64,000 bases of DNA, taken from the NCBI GenBank assembly GCA_947503155.1, contig CANNCL010000001.1:744001-808000 (forward strand). The letters are read 5' to 3'. A program made the translations under genes and the position numbers. Below the pieces are notes generated by a model. The model saw only the letters and a list, made by a program, of their open reading frames with translations. It was not told the DNA's origin and did not search any database. This DNA comes from an uncultured Erythrobacter sp. GTDB lineage: Bacteria > Pseudomonadota > Alphaproteobacteria > Sphingomonadales > Sphingomonadaceae. This document shows, piece by piece, positions 17,878 through 26,801 of the stretch (positions within the stretch are counted from its first letter, which is position 1; every line of letters begins with the position of its first letter).

Positions 17878-18069
17878 ATGACGCTATTCTCCTCAGACCT
17901 TTTTCGCAATTTCGGCGTGGGCTTTATGGCTGGCGCGGTGATTATGGCTGCGAGCACGATTGACCAATGGGGCCCTCAGCTTGAATCGCCAGCGCAGGCC
18001 GCTTCGCCGCTAGAAGCGCCTGCGCCTTCAGCTGAATTCCTAATCGAGCCCTTGGAGAACTCCGAATGA
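17878..18069 (+). CDS. Small membrane protein upstream of msrA
   Basis: A 63-residue protein beginning MTLFSSDLFRNFGVGFMAGAV, with one hydrophobic segment (about 10-27) and a Pro/Ala-rich, mildly acidic tail. It may be a signal-anchored protein facing the periplasm. I do not recognise a family. Its stop overlaps the msrA start (ATGA), so the pair should be translationally coupled. The ORF-track start at 17749 adds 43 residues with no support. The 250 bases between purH and this gene hold nothing I can name. Confidence 0.6.
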   Translation: MTLFSSDLFRNFGVGFMAGAVIMAASTIDQWGPQLESPAQAASPLEAPAPSAEFLIEPLENSE

Positions 18070-18752
18070 AGCGCGCTTTTCTATTGGCCGCGGCCTTAGC
18101 TACGGGCGTAACCTTCGCCAGCCAGCCTACTCCTGCGCTCGCGCTCGAAGAACCGGTTAACGCGCCAGCTCCTGCGCGTATCGCGAGAGAGGGTGCTGGC
18201 CTTAAGACCGCGATCTTTGCCGGCGGATGTTTCTGGGGCGTGGAGGGCGTGTTTAGCCACATTAACGGCGTGAGATCAGCCGAATCTGGCTATCACGGCG
18301 GCGTCGCTGGCAATGCGACCTATAGCCGCATCACATCGGGCGGGACCAATCACGCTGAATCCGTGCGCATCACCTATGACCCCTATGTCATTCGCTATGA
18401 TGAATTGCTGCGGATCTTCTTTTCGGTCGTTACCGATCCGACATTGCGCAATCGCCAAGGCCCCGATGTCGGCTCGCATTATCGCAGCGCATTGGTGCCA
18501 ACCAGCGCCGAACAACGCGCCGTGGCAGAGGCGTATCTTGCGCAAATGGGCCGATCCGGCACATGGAGCAGCCCGATCGTCACCCGCATTGAGCGCGAGC
18601 GGACATTCTACCCGGCTGAGGCATATCATCAGGACTTCATGGCGAAGAATCCGCGGCACGGATATATTCGGCGCTGGGACAAGCCCAAGGTCGACGCCCT
18701 GCGCGCGATGTTTCCAAGCGATTTCAGGGCCAGTTTCCTGCGCGACGGCTAA
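18066..18752 (+). CDS. msrA: Exported peptide-methionine (S)-S-oxide reductase
   Basis: A 228-residue MsrA that repairs S-methionine sulfoxide in proteins. Residues 1-26 form a signal peptide (MKRAFLLAAALATGV to PALAL), so it acts in the periplasm. The catalytic motif GGCFWGVEG is at about 53-61, followed by ESGYHGG, GTNHAESVRITYDP and the usual RSALVP. The active-site Cys is the only cysteine, so there is no internal resolving cysteine and an outside reductant is needed. A periplasmic-type MsrB lies 19 kb away at 37904-38410. It is coupled to the small membrane protein upstream. Confidence 0.94.
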   Translation: MKRAFLLAAALATGVTFASQPTPALALEEPVNAPAPARIAREGAGLKTAIFAGGCFWGVEGVFSHINGVRSAESGYHGGVAGNATYSRITSGGTNHAESVRITYDPYVIRYDELLRIFFSVVTDPTLRNRQGPDVGSHYRSALVPTSAEQRAVAEAYLAQMGRSGTWSSPIVTRIERERTFYPAEAYHQDFMAKNPRHGYIRRWDKPKVDALRAMFPSDFRASFLRDG

Positions 18753-18793
18753 GCTGGCTGGCGTAACGGGCACAGCGACCCTATATTGCGCCA

Positions 18794-19261
18794 ATGGCAA
18801 GCCAACATCATCATGCCCATGAAGAACATTCGGGCGAAAACCTGATCGAAGCGGCGCGCGATGCCCTCAAGGCATCGGGCGAACAATGGACGAGTATGCG
18901 CGAGGCGGTGTTCGCCGAACTTGCCCGGCATGAACGGCCCGTATCGGCCTATGATATCGCCGACAATTTGTCGGCATCTCGCGGGAAACGGGTTGCTCCC
19001 AACAGTATTTACCGGATCCTCGACCTGTTCGTGGCGAAGAACCTCGCTCTGCGGGTCGAAAGCTCTAACGCCTTCCTCGCCAACACCCATCCCGGCTGTG
19101 AACATGATTGCATATTCCTCGTCTGTGATGAGTGCGGGGACGCGAAACATGTCGATGATGAAGAGGTAAGCCGCGCGGTTCGCGCGCTTGCGTCATCGCG
19201 AAATTTCAAAGCGGAACGACCCGTGCTTGAAATTCGCGGTCTTTGTCAGATGTGCGCCTGA
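18794..19261 (+). CDS. zur: Fur-family metal regulator, Zur type
   Basis: A 155-residue dimeric repressor of the Fur superfamily. The winged helix (about 25-90) includes QWTSMREAVFAELA and APNSIYRILDLFV. The dimer/metal domain carries the structural zinc pairs CDECG and CQMCA, and HPGCEHD as regulatory ligands. The His-rich N-terminus (HHHAHEEH) and the spacing favour Zur (zinc) over Fur (iron), as expected for alphaproteobacteria. No zinc transporter lies nearby and I could not see a Zur box. It starts 42 bases after msrA. Confidence 0.85.
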   Translation: MASQHHHAHEEHSGENLIEAARDALKASGEQWTSMREAVFAELARHERPVSAYDIADNLSASRGKRVAPNSIYRILDLFVAKNLALRVESSNAFLANTHPGCEHDCIFLVCDECGDAKHVDDEEVSRAVRALASSRNFKAERPVLEIRGLCQMCA

Positions 19262-19396
19262 CGCAACATCTGCCGCGTGGCCGTGAATTGACGGCCGCGA
19301 ATGTCACCAACCCTGACCATTCTGCCGATGAAACGTGCTTTGCGCACGGTAAAGCGTTTATCGACAGTTCAGTTCCAAGAGTGTAATGCCAATTTC

Positions 19397-21334
19397 ATGA
19401 GTCAAACGCCTGAAACTCCGCTGCTTGATCAAGTGCCTACGCCTGATGAGCTTCGCCAATTAAAGCCTGAACAGTTGCGGCAATTGTCCGATGAACTGCG
19501 CACAGAAATGATCGACGCGGTCAGCACGTCGGGCGGACATTTGGGGTCGGGTCTGGGCGTGGTCGAGTTGACCGTCGCTCTCCATTATGTGTTCAACACG
19601 CCGGACGATAAGCTGGTCTGGGACGTTGGCCACCAATGCTATCCGCACAAAATCCTGACGGGTCGGCGTGACCGTATTCGCACTCTGCGCCAAGGCGGCG
19701 GATTGTCCGGTTTCACGAAGCGTTCCGAAAGCGAATATGACCCGTTCGGCGCTGCTCACAGTTCCACGTCGATCTCTGCCGCGCTCGGCTTTGCCATGGC
19801 CAACAAGATGCAGGGGCAACCGGGCCGCGGCATCGCGGTCATTGGCGACGGCGCGATGAGCGCGGGCATGGCCTATGAGGCGATGAACAATGCCGAACAG
19901 GCGGGCAATCGTTTGGTCGTGATCCTCAATGATAACGACATGTCGATTGCACCGCCGGTTGGCGGCCTTTCGGCCTATCTCGCGCGGATGGTGTCCTCCA
20001 GCGAATATCTTGGCCTGCGCAGTCTGGCATCGAAAGCGGTCAAGAAAATGAGCCGCCGCGTGCATGAAGGCATCCGCAAGGCGGAAGAATATACGCGCGG
20101 TATGGTGACCGGCGGGACTTTGTTCGAAGAACTGGGTTTCTATTATGTCGGACCGATTGATGGCCACAATCTTGACCATCTGATCCCGGTTTTGGAAAAT
20201 GTCCGCGACACTTCCGAAGGGCCAGTCCTGATCCACGTCGTGACGACGAAGGGTAAGGGATATAAATTCGCCGAAGAAAGCGCCGATAAATATCACGGCG
20301 TGCCCAAATTCGATGTCATCACTGGTGAGAAGAAGAAGAGCGCCGCTGGCCCGCCAGCGTACCAAAATGTGTTTGGCGACACGCTGGCGAAACTGGCCGA
20401 AACCGACAGCCGCATTTGCGCGATTACCGCTGCAATGCCGTCGGGCACCGGTGTTGATCGCTTTGCGAAAGCGCACCCTGAGCGTAGCTTCGATGTCGGT
20501 ATTGCTGAACAGCACGGCGTCACTTTCGCCGCTGGTCTTGCGGCGCAGGGTATGCGGCCATTTGCGGCGATTTATTCAACCTTCCTTCAACGCGCTTATG
20601 ACCAAGTCGTCCACGACGTGGCGATCCAGAATTTGCCAGTTCGTTTCGCAATTGACCGTGCCGGCTTGGTTGGCGCCGATGGCTGTACCCATGCCGGTTC
20701 GTTCGACATCACCTATCTGGCGACCTTGCCCAATATGGTGGTAATGGCCGCTGCGGATGAGGCCGAACTGGCCAATATGACCTACACCGCCGCGGAATAT
20801 GACGACGGCCCGATTGCCCTGCGCTATCCGCGCGGCAACGGCACGGGCGTTGCCATTCCTGACGTGCTTGAGAAACTTGAGATCGGCAAAGGTCGGATCG
20901 TGCGCGAAGGGACCAAGGTTGCGATCCTATCGCTCGGCGCGCGGCTTGAAGAAGCTAAGAAGGCGGCTGACACGCTGGAGGCCAAAGGGCTGTCCACAAC
21001 GGTTGCCGATCTGCGCTTTGCCAAACCGCTCGACGAAGATCTGATCGCCAAGCTGATGCGCACGCATGAAGTTGTGGTGACGGTCGAAGAGGGTGCGATT
21101 GGCGGCCTGGGCGCGCATGTGCTGACCTATGCGAGCGATGAAGGGCTGACCGACGCCGATAGCGGCAATGCGGGCTTGAAAGTCCGCACGCTGCGCCTGC
21201 CAGACACTTTTATCGACCATGAAACGCCAGAAAAGCAATATGACGAAGCTGGGCTGAACGCGCCGCAAATCGTCGATTGCGTGCTGAAAGCGTTGAAGCA
21301 CAATTCCGCCAATGTCGAAGAGGCGCGGGCTTAA
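19397..21334 (+). CDS. dxs: 1-Deoxy-D-xylulose-5-phosphate synthase
   Basis: A 645-residue thiamine-diphosphate enzyme that joins pyruvate and glyceraldehyde 3-phosphate, the entry step of the MEP isoprenoid pathway. Visible are [33 protein letters not shown], the ThDP motif [33 protein letters not shown] and [15 protein letters not shown]. The start at MSQTPETPL gives the usual length; the ORF track adds 32 residues. Its end is followed after 7 bases by a small secreted protein gene. Confidence 0.97.
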   Translation: MSQTPETPLLDQVPTPDELRQLKPEQLRQLSDELRTEMIDAVSTSGGHLGSGLGVVELTVALHYVFNTPDDKLVWDVGHQCYPHKILTGRRDRIRTLRQGGGLSGFTKRSESEYDPFGAAHSSTSISAALGFAMANKMQGQPGRGIAVIGDGAMSAGMAYEAMNNAEQAGNRLVVILNDNDMSIAPPVGGLSAYLARMVSSSEYLGLRSLASKAVKKMSRRVHEGIRKAEEYTRGMVTGGTLFEELGFYYVGPIDGHNLDHLIPVLENVRDTSEGPVLIHVVTTKGKGYKFAEESADKYHGVPKFDVITGEKKKSAAGPPAYQNVFGDTLAKLAETDSRICAITAAMPSGTGVDRFAKAHPERSFDVGIAEQHGVTFAAGLAAQGMRPFAAIYSTFLQRAYDQVVHDVAIQNLPVRFAIDRAGLVGADGCTHAGSFDITYLATLPNMVVMAAADEAELANMTYTAAEYDDGPIALRYPRGNGTGVAIPDVLEKLEIGKGRIVREGTKVAILSLGARLEEAKKAADTLEAKGLSTTVADLRFAKPLDEDLIAKLMRTHEVVVTVEEGAIGGLGAHVLTYASDEGLTDADSGNAGLKVRTLRLPDTFIDHETPEKQYDEAGLNAPQIVDCVLKALKHNSANVEEARA

Positions 21335-21341
21335 CCCTCCC

Positions 21342-21932
21342 ATGTCGGCGTTCGCTATTGTGTTGGCGCTCGCTTCACCGCCGATAGAACCGCCAATTGG
21401 CGCGGTTTCTCACAATGAGATGCGCGCGGCTTTGAACGATTGCGGATTGCATCATCTGCGCATCACCTATGAGAGCGACCTCCAATCCGACATGGTTTGG
21501 ATCAATGATACGCAGGTTACAGATGGCCAGCTGGAATGCGCATTCTTGGCGCAAGATGGCACGGGTTATTTGCTCGATTGGCATCAGACCATTCGGCCCC
21601 GTTATCATTCAATCAGTTCTGTTTTTTGGCAGGAACGCGAGATGGCGTCGGCCGAAACATACTTCGCTTACCGACCAGAACTGGGCACTGTCCCAATACG
21701 CGCGGCAGGCCAAAGCGAGCTAGACTTCGCCCGCGAAATTGAGCGGTTTTGCGGAGGCATAGCGGCTGGCTTCACCAGCTATGAGTATGGCACGATCACC
21801 ATTTCCGCAGATTGGCTCCTCGCTCATCCAATCGATGGCGATGAGACGTTCGGTTGCATGATGAATGCCTTTGCAATTCGAAATCTAAAATTCGGATTTA
21901 TCGGCAACGGCCTTGCAGCCCAAGAACCATGA
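21342..21932 (+). CDS. Hypothetical secreted protein downstream of dxs
   Basis: A 196-residue protein from the ATG at 21342; the ORF-track start at 21312 would overlap dxs. The N-terminus (MSAFAIVLALASPPIEPP) is a short signal-peptide-like segment. Three cysteines in the mature part (NDCGLHH, LECAFLA, ERFCGG) and a fourth near the end (FGCMM) could make disulfides. No recognisable domain. Co-transcription with dxs is likely from the 7-base gap, but a link to isoprenoids is not supported. Confidence 0.65.
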   Translation: MSAFAIVLALASPPIEPPIGAVSHNEMRAALNDCGLHHLRITYESDLQSDMVWINDTQVTDGQLECAFLAQDGTGYLLDWHQTIRPRYHSISSVFWQEREMASAETYFAYRPELGTVPIRAAGQSELDFAREIERFCGGIAAGFTSYEYGTITISADWLLAHPIDGDETFGCMMNAFAIRNLKFGFIGNGLAAQEP

Positions 21933-21941
21933 TTTGCAATT

Positions 21942-23066
21942 TCACCGTGTGGTTGGCTGTGTGATCGTCACCGCGTCGGCAATGGGCGGCAATTCGCGTT
22001 GAAAACCTAGTGATAGGTTGGGCGCGCCCGGCGTTTCTGCGTCGCTGTCTGTTTGCAGGCCTTCGTCACAAACAACATCACCGCATTCCAACTCGTTTTC
22101 CAGCTCCTCCAGAATTGCAGGCGGTTCTGGCGGTTCCTCGCCGCGCAGCAGCGCAATCTCACGCTCGCGCCGCGCCAGATATGTATCCCGCCGCGCCGCG
22201 TATGGATCAACGGTGTTTCCGAGCAATTCCATCTCTTCATCGAACTCCAGCCGGGAATCCAACCCATTGATCACAAAATACGCCGCGCCATATTCAAACC
22301 GGTCAAACGGCGCGCCCACGGCGAATGGCAGGACCGCCTGATCCAGCGTGCTGCCGATCAGATCGCGCACTGTTGTTGCCCCTGTGATCGGCAAATAGAG
22401 ATAGGCCCCGGTATCAACGCCGTAATAGCCCAAAGTGTTGGCAAACCCATTGCGGCGATATGGCAATCCGATGCCCGGTTCCCCCGCAATATCGAACAAT
22501 CCGCCCACACCCAGTGTGGAATTGATCGCAAACCGGCCGAGCGTCTCAAATGCCTTGCCGATTTTAAACTGCAGCAGGAAATTGAGGAAATTGGCTGGTT
22601 CGCCCAAATTGCGCACCACATTCCCTAGACCGTCACGCAAAGGGTCGGGCAGGCCATCGCGGTAGGCATATGCGACAGGCTCAAGTAAAACCTCGTCCAG
22701 ATCCTGCGTTAGCCGATAGGTCGTTTCATTGATCGCGCCCATCGGATCACTTTCAGGCGGGCCGTAATCACCCTCAACGACAATTTCGTTCTCGGATTCT
22801 TCTGACGGCTCGCCGCCCGGTTGCGCGTCAGTTTGAGCGGCGGAGCTGGCGGTCGCAGATGTGTCCTGCGGCCCTTGATCTTGAGCTTGGTGCGATGCAG
22901 CTTCTGCGAGTGTCCACGCCAAAGGCAAGATCGACACGTCACGCCGATTCATGGTTTCTGCAGCAACAATAAGCGGCGAGGCGGCGCTTGTTTCGATCAA
23001 TCCCGCCGCTGGAACCGGGCCAAGCAGCAGGGGGGATGTCATCACAAGCAGGGAGGCAGTGGGCAT
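21942..23066 (-). CDS. mlaA: MlaA (VacJ)-family outer-membrane lipid-asymmetry protein
   Basis: A 374-residue protein. The core (about 125-305) is MlaA: VAYAYRDGLPDPLRDGLGNVVRNLGEP, FAINSTLGVGGLFDIAGEPGI, FANTLGYYGVDTGAYLYLP and GATTVRDLIGSTLD. MlaA removes misplaced phospholipid from the outer leaflet and passes it to the Mla shuttle. Two oddities: the N-terminus has a hydrophobic export signal but no lipobox cysteine, although typical MlaA is a lipoprotein; and an acidic, disordered stretch of about 60 residues precedes the core. A second acidic tail follows (about 310-374). No mlaBCDEF genes are in the window. Confidence 0.88.
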   Translation of the reverse strand: MPTASLLVMTSPLLLGPVPAAGLIETSAASPLIVAAETMNRRDVSILPLAWTLAEAASHQAQDQGPQDTSATASSAAQTDAQPGGEPSEESENEIVVEGDYGPPESDPMGAINETTYRLTQDLDEVLLEPVAYAYRDGLPDPLRDGLGNVVRNLGEPANFLNFLLQFKIGKAFETLGRFAINSTLGVGGLFDIAGEPGIGLPYRRNGFANTLGYYGVDTGAYLYLPITGATTVRDLIGSTLDQAVLPFAVGAPFDRFEYGAAYFVINGLDSRLEFDEEMELLGNTVDPYAARRDTYLARREREIALLRGEEPPEPPAILEELENELECGDVVCDEGLQTDSDAETPGAPNLSLGFQRELPPIADAVTITQPTTR

Positions 23067-23310
23067 TCGGTTTCTCCGGCCTTTGGACTTTCAAAGGCTT
23101 AACATGATCGCGGCGCAATTCCCAAGAACAGCTTTCTTGATCATCGCTGCCAAGATTAGTCAGGTATATAGATGCTGATGGCGTTAATTTTATTGGGCAG
23201 GGCCCATAATATGACCAATCGAAGGCCGTTAGTGTCGGTTGTGCGACCAGTTGAACCAAATCGCCAAACCTAGCGGAAAAACACCTCGCCCGGCCTGATC
23301 ACACAAACAC

Positions 23311-23985
23311 TCAGAACCAGCGCCAGATCCCGGCGGGTATTCCGGCAATCGGCAAGTGTAGCCAGCTGAAGAATACAAAGAAAATGAGACCCAAAGCCCA
23401 AGGTAAGGCGCCAGCCGATGGCAAAGCACCCCAGCGCGGCCAAAAACTCGTCTTGCTTTCCCACTCGGCCCAAGCCTCGCCCATCAAGACCTGTTTCTTG
23501 CGATCTTGAAATTTTGCACCGATCAGCGCCAGCACCGCAATCGCAAAGGCGGTGATCATGGTTCGGACGCTCCAGAACAAGATCATGTGCGATAGCGCCC
23601 ATAGCGCAAAGCCCCACATCATCGGGTGGCGGGTTACTTTGAGGACGCCTTTTGGCTCGGCGCGCGCTTGCTCCTCCGCCTTGGGTGTCGGCAGCGCGGG
23701 ATTGCCCATCATTGAGCCCGCATAGAGAACCATGACCGGCAAAGTGATCAATGTCGCGATGGCCCAGCCGATTTGGCCAGTCCCCGGAAGGTCTGCTGGT
23801 GGCGCATCGGTAAAGGCGAAATAGACCCAAGCGAGAGTTGCGAGGCTGACCACCGAATAGGCGATTTGAAACCCGGCATTGCCCATGGCTTTCACCATGC
23901 TGGCTCGCAAAGGGTGTGACATGAGGAAATGCGTGCCAACAAAGGCGGCATTTGCCGCGATGAGTTCGATTATTGCCCCGTTCAT
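23311..23985 (-). CDS. NnrU-family membrane protein
   Basis: A 224-residue integral membrane protein with about six hydrophobic segments. Signature features are FVGTHFLMSHPLR at the start and VLKVTRHPMMWGFALWALSHM, the conserved NnrU/isoprenylcysteine-methyltransferase-like segment. NnrU is tied to nitric oxide/denitrification in some bacteria, but homologues are common without denitrification genes, and none are seen here. The start at MNGAIIELI is the family start. The 244 bases to mlaA hold nothing recognisable. Confidence 0.85.
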   Translation of the reverse strand: MNGAIIELIAANAAFVGTHFLMSHPLRASMVKAMGNAGFQIAYSVVSLATLAWVYFAFTDAPPADLPGTGQIGWAIATLITLPVMVLYAGSMMGNPALPTPKAEEQARAEPKGVLKVTRHPMMWGFALWALSHMILFWSVRTMITAFAIAVLALIGAKFQDRKKQVLMGEAWAEWESKTSFWPRWGALPSAGALPWALGLIFFVFFSWLHLPIAGIPAGIWRWF

Positions 23986-24046
23986 GGCCGAGGGTAATAC
24001 CACCAGTGTCGCGATTGACCTAACCGACACGTGGAGAAGTTCGCGC

Positions 24047-24490
24047 CTATTGCGTCAGCCCGGTGGGAATAATCGTCGCCTGCGCCGAGGCAACATGGAC
24101 CGGTACGTTCGCATCATCCTCTGCCCACACATCGGCGCGCACAACGACTTGCCGCTTGCCTGGTTTGATGACTTCGCCTTTCGACCGCAGCCGCAAGCCT
24201 TTGGCAGGGCGCAGGAAATTGATCGTATAGCTACCGGTTACCACGTCCCCCGCAACCGACGCTGCCGCCCAAGCGCAGGCATTATCAGCCATCAATCCAA
24301 CGATTGCACCATGCGCAAATCCGTGGTGCTGGGTCATTTCCGGGCGCAGTGCGAGCAGCAATTCGCTCTTACCCTGCCAAACAATTAAAGGCTCCACCGA
24401 TAGCCAATTGGAGAAACCAGACCGCCCGACGGCAACGCGCCGCATATATTCGATAGAGGCTTCGGGGCTGTCGAAACGGGTCTGGGTCAT
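24047..24490 (-). CDS. PaaI-type hotdog thioesterase
   Basis: A 147-residue single-domain hotdog protein. The helix-start motif HHGFAHGAIVGLMADNACAWAA and the strand SYTINFLRPAKG are typical of PaaI/DUF4442 acyl-CoA thioesterases. Start at MTQTRFDSPE. It is divergent from an HxlR regulator with a 91-base gap containing a repeated 9-mer, so it may be that regulator's target. The acyl-CoA substrate cannot be told from sequence. Confidence 0.85.
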   Translation of the reverse strand: MTQTRFDSPEASIEYMRRVAVGRSGFSNWLSVEPLIVWQGKSELLLALRPEMTQHHGFAHGAIVGLMADNACAWAAASVAGDVVTGSYTINFLRPAKGLRLRSKGEVIKPGKRQVVVRADVWAEDDANVPVHVASAQATIIPTGLTQ

Positions 24491-24504
24491 CGGGGATACT
24501 CCAA

Positions 24505-24557
24505 AAGTCTGATTCGCAGATGTTATGAAGCTTGCCAGACGGTTACACAAGTCTGAT
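24505..24557. promoter_or_regulatory. Possible HxlR operator: direct repeat AAGTCTGAT
   Basis: In the 91-base divergent spacer between the thioesterase and the HxlR gene, AAGTCTGAT occurs at 24505-24513 and 24549-24557, 44 bases apart, about four helical turns. The right copy overlaps a small inverted repeat GTCT-N7-AGAC. This is where an autoregulating HxlR protein would bind, but binding is inferred only. Confidence 0.4.
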
Positions 24558-24581
24558 ATGTAGACCTCTGAAGGAAGCCGT

Positions 24582-24935
24582 ATGAAAACCTATCAAGCCT
24601 CGCACTCCCCATGCCCGATCGGGCGCGCATCGCGCGTGCTCGGTGACCGGTGGATTTTGCTAATCCTGCGGGAAGCGTTTTTGGGGGTTGAGCGTTTTGA
24701 GGAATTTGTTGATCGTTTGGCCATCAACCGCGCCGCGCTGACCTCACGGCTCGCAATCATGCAAGAAGCCGGTTTGATGACGCGCGAACCGCCTGAGGGA
24801 AAGCGCGCGCATTACCAACTAACGGATCGCGCCTGGGCGCTCGTCCCGCTTTACCGTGAAATGGCCGATTGGGGCAGCGAGCACCTCTTCACTGAGGGAG
24901 AGAAGCGCACCGATTGGGGTTCTTCGCCCGAATAA
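24582..24935 (+). CDS. HxlR-family transcriptional regulator
   Basis: A 117-residue winged-helix protein. The N-terminal CPIGRASRVLGDRWILLILREAFLGVERFEEF is the defining HxlR pattern, followed by INRAALTSRLAIMQEAGLMTREP in the recognition region and wing. The Cys in the CPIG motif is conserved in the family and can be a redox or electrophile sensor. It is divergent from the thioesterase. Confidence 0.92.
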   Translation: MKTYQASHSPCPIGRASRVLGDRWILLILREAFLGVERFEEFVDRLAINRAALTSRLAIMQEAGLMTREPPEGKRAHYQLTDRAWALVPLYREMADWGSEHLFTEGEKRTDWGSSPE

Positions 24936-24945
24936 AACGCGCAGA

Positions 24946-25491
24946 TCAGCGCCCAGCGATGCTGATCAATTGAACCGTAAACAGCAATGTCGCCCCGCCC
25001 GGAATTGTCCGCCGCCCACGCGGGCCATAGGCAAGCGTGGCGGGTGCGGCGATTTCAATCGTATCGCCAACACCCATTTGCGGAATAGCCATTTCCCATG
25101 CCGGGATCAGACCGCTCAACGGGAATGTTGCCGGCGTACCGCGATCAAAGGAACTGTCGAATTGTTCCCCATCAATAAAGGTGCCCGCATAATGGACCGT
25201 TACGGTGTCGGACGCTGTGGGTTTCTCGCCGGTCCCCACATAATCGGTGTAACGCCAGCGCAGACCGCCTTCCATCGTGTACCAACCATCGGTCGCCATC
25301 AGCCCGGATAGGTAAATCTGTTGAGCGCTGTGATAGGCAATTTCGGCGGCCTCTGCTGCTGCGATAGCCTCCGCCGAAGGTTCAGTCGCGGCGTCTTCCA
25401 TATGCCCGTCGGCAAGGGCTGGCGACCCGGCGGTCGCCGCCAATAGAGGCGCACAAGCAGAAAATGCAGAAAATGCAGTCAGAAATTTCAC
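24946..25491 (-). CDS. Exported FKBP-type peptidyl-prolyl isomerase
   Basis: A 181-residue protein with a signal peptide (to about PALADG) and an FKBP domain at about 90-181: VTVHYAGTFIDGEQFDSSFDRG, PAWEMAIPQMGVGDTIEIAAP and the closing TLLFTVQLISI. It should catalyse proline isomerisation in the periplasm. It is the last gene of an operon, overlapping the upstream amidohydrolase gene by 4 bases, so it may help fold these exported proteins. Confidence 0.93.
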   Translation of the reverse strand: MKFLTAFSAFSACAPLLAATAGSPALADGHMEDAATEPSAEAIAAAEAAEIAYHSAQQIYLSGLMATDGWYTMEGGLRWRYTDYVGTGEKPTASDTVTVHYAGTFIDGEQFDSSFDRGTPATFPLSGLIPAWEMAIPQMGVGDTIEIAAPATLAYGPRGRRTIPGGATLLFTVQLISIAGR

Positions 25492-26801
25492 CAGTCATAC
25501 GCCTTTGGTAGAGTGCTTTCATCGAGATCACGGTACCGCTCACGCAAGCGGCTTTGATGGCTCTCAAGCGATTGTTCGACCCCGCCGATAAATACGCGCG
25601 TTGGGACCGAGCCAACTTCAAGCGGGTCACCGTCCCACATCACGACATCACCCACCGCTCCGGGGGCAAGCACGCCTGCTTCGCCATCATATCCGCTGAT
25701 CGCGGCGGGGACGGAGCTGATCGCGGCGAAAGCCTGACCCCAGCTTAGCCCTGCTGCGCCGGGAATACGGCTGAGTGCGACAAGGTTGCCTGCCGCCTGC
25801 GGCATATTGCGCGGATTGTTGCCAGAACTGGCGCTGATCGCGACTTGCACACCGGCGCGCATCATCCGGCCAATATTGCTTTGTGTCGCGGCCAGCACTT
25901 CGAAGCTTTCCGGCAAATCATCGAGCGCATCGGCAATTACCGGCACGCCCGCCGCCGCAATCGCATCGGCGACCAACCACCCTTCGCCTGCCCCGACCAG
26001 CACCATATCGAGCCGAGGAAAATCATCCCGCAAAGCCAGCACCGCGCGAATATCAGAGGCGCGATCGACTGCGACATAAAGCGGCTGCGCTCCGGTTACG
26101 ACCGGGATCAAAGCCTCCGCATCGAACCGGCCCAGCATGACCTCATCATCGATCACAATCTCTGTGGTTTGCGGCGTTCCGCCTGCACCGGCCAATGCTT
26201 GAGCTTCGCGCAATGCCGCACGGAAGAGCACATGCGCAGAAGCGCGGCTGCCGCCCGATAGCCGCGCGCCGCCTTCGCCAAGCGCGACCATTTGAAACGC
26301 GCGTTCGCGCATCACTGGGTTGCTGTCGCCGTCCAAATCGATGATCGCGCCTTGGCCTGCGAAGATTGAACCCGATGGCATAGTCGTGGTCGCCGCCCGG
26401 GTGATCCCGGCGGCGCGGTGAACCAGAATATGTTGAGAATTGGGGTTCACGATTGGCGCAGCATCCAGCGCCGCACTGAACGGTGATCCGCCCGCGCGTT
26501 GATCGTTCGATTGGCTAACCGCGCCCACATCCCACAGGCCAAGCGTAGTGACTGTGGCAAACAGGCCGGGCGTTACCCAAGCTCCGCCTGCATCAACAAC
26601 CATATCGGTTTCGTAGGATCGGCCATCGGACGCACCGGCATAAACGACCTTTCCATCTTCAACTTGGACAACGCCGTTTTCAATCGGTTCACTGCCATCA
26701 CCCAATGCGACAGTCGCATTGGCGATCACAAAATCCTGCGCCGTAGCCGGAGCCGCGACAAGAGCGATGGCCGAAGCCGCTAGTCCTAGGAGGCGTTTCA
26801 T
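25488..26801 (-). CDS. Exported amidohydrolase-fold protein, probably lacking the metal site
   Basis: A 437-residue protein with a signal peptide (to about PATAQ) and the beta-sandwich plus TIM-barrel outline of the amidohydrolase superfamily (VQVEDGKVVYAGASDG, GVLAPGAVGDVVMWDGDPLE). At the place where active members have the metal-binding HxH after TPG, this one reads TPGLFATVTTLGLWD with no histidine, and I see no replacement ligands later. It is likely a catalytically dead partner. It lies between an intact paralogue, which it overlaps by 4 bases (ATGA), and the FKBP gene, so the three are tightly coupled. A mixed dimer with the paralogue is a reasonable guess. Confidence 0.82.
   Translation of the reverse strand: MKRLLGLAASAIALVAAPATAQDFVIANATVALGDGSEPIENGVVQVEDGKVVYAGASDGRSYETDMVVDAGGAWVTPGLFATVTTLGLWDVGAVSQSNDQRAGGSPFSAALDAAPIVNPNSQHILVHRAAGITRAATTTMPSGSIFAGQGAIIDLDGDSNPVMRERAFQMVALGEGGARLSGGSRASAHVLFRAALREAQALAGAGGTPQTTEIVIDDEVMLGRFDAEALIPVVTGAQPLYVAVDRASDIRAVLALRDDFPRLDMVLVGAGEGWLVADAIAAAGVPVIADALDDLPESFEVLAATQSNIGRMMRAGVQVAISASSGNNPRNMPQAAGNLVALSRIPGAAGLSWGQAFAAISSVPAAISGYDGEAGVLAPGAVGDVVMWDGDPLEVGSVPTRVFIGGVEQSLESHQSRLRERYRDLDESTLPKAYDW

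Noticed and set aside
19460-20515. 351-codon minus-strand ORF opposite dxs
   Set aside because: Antisense shadow of a conserved enzyme.
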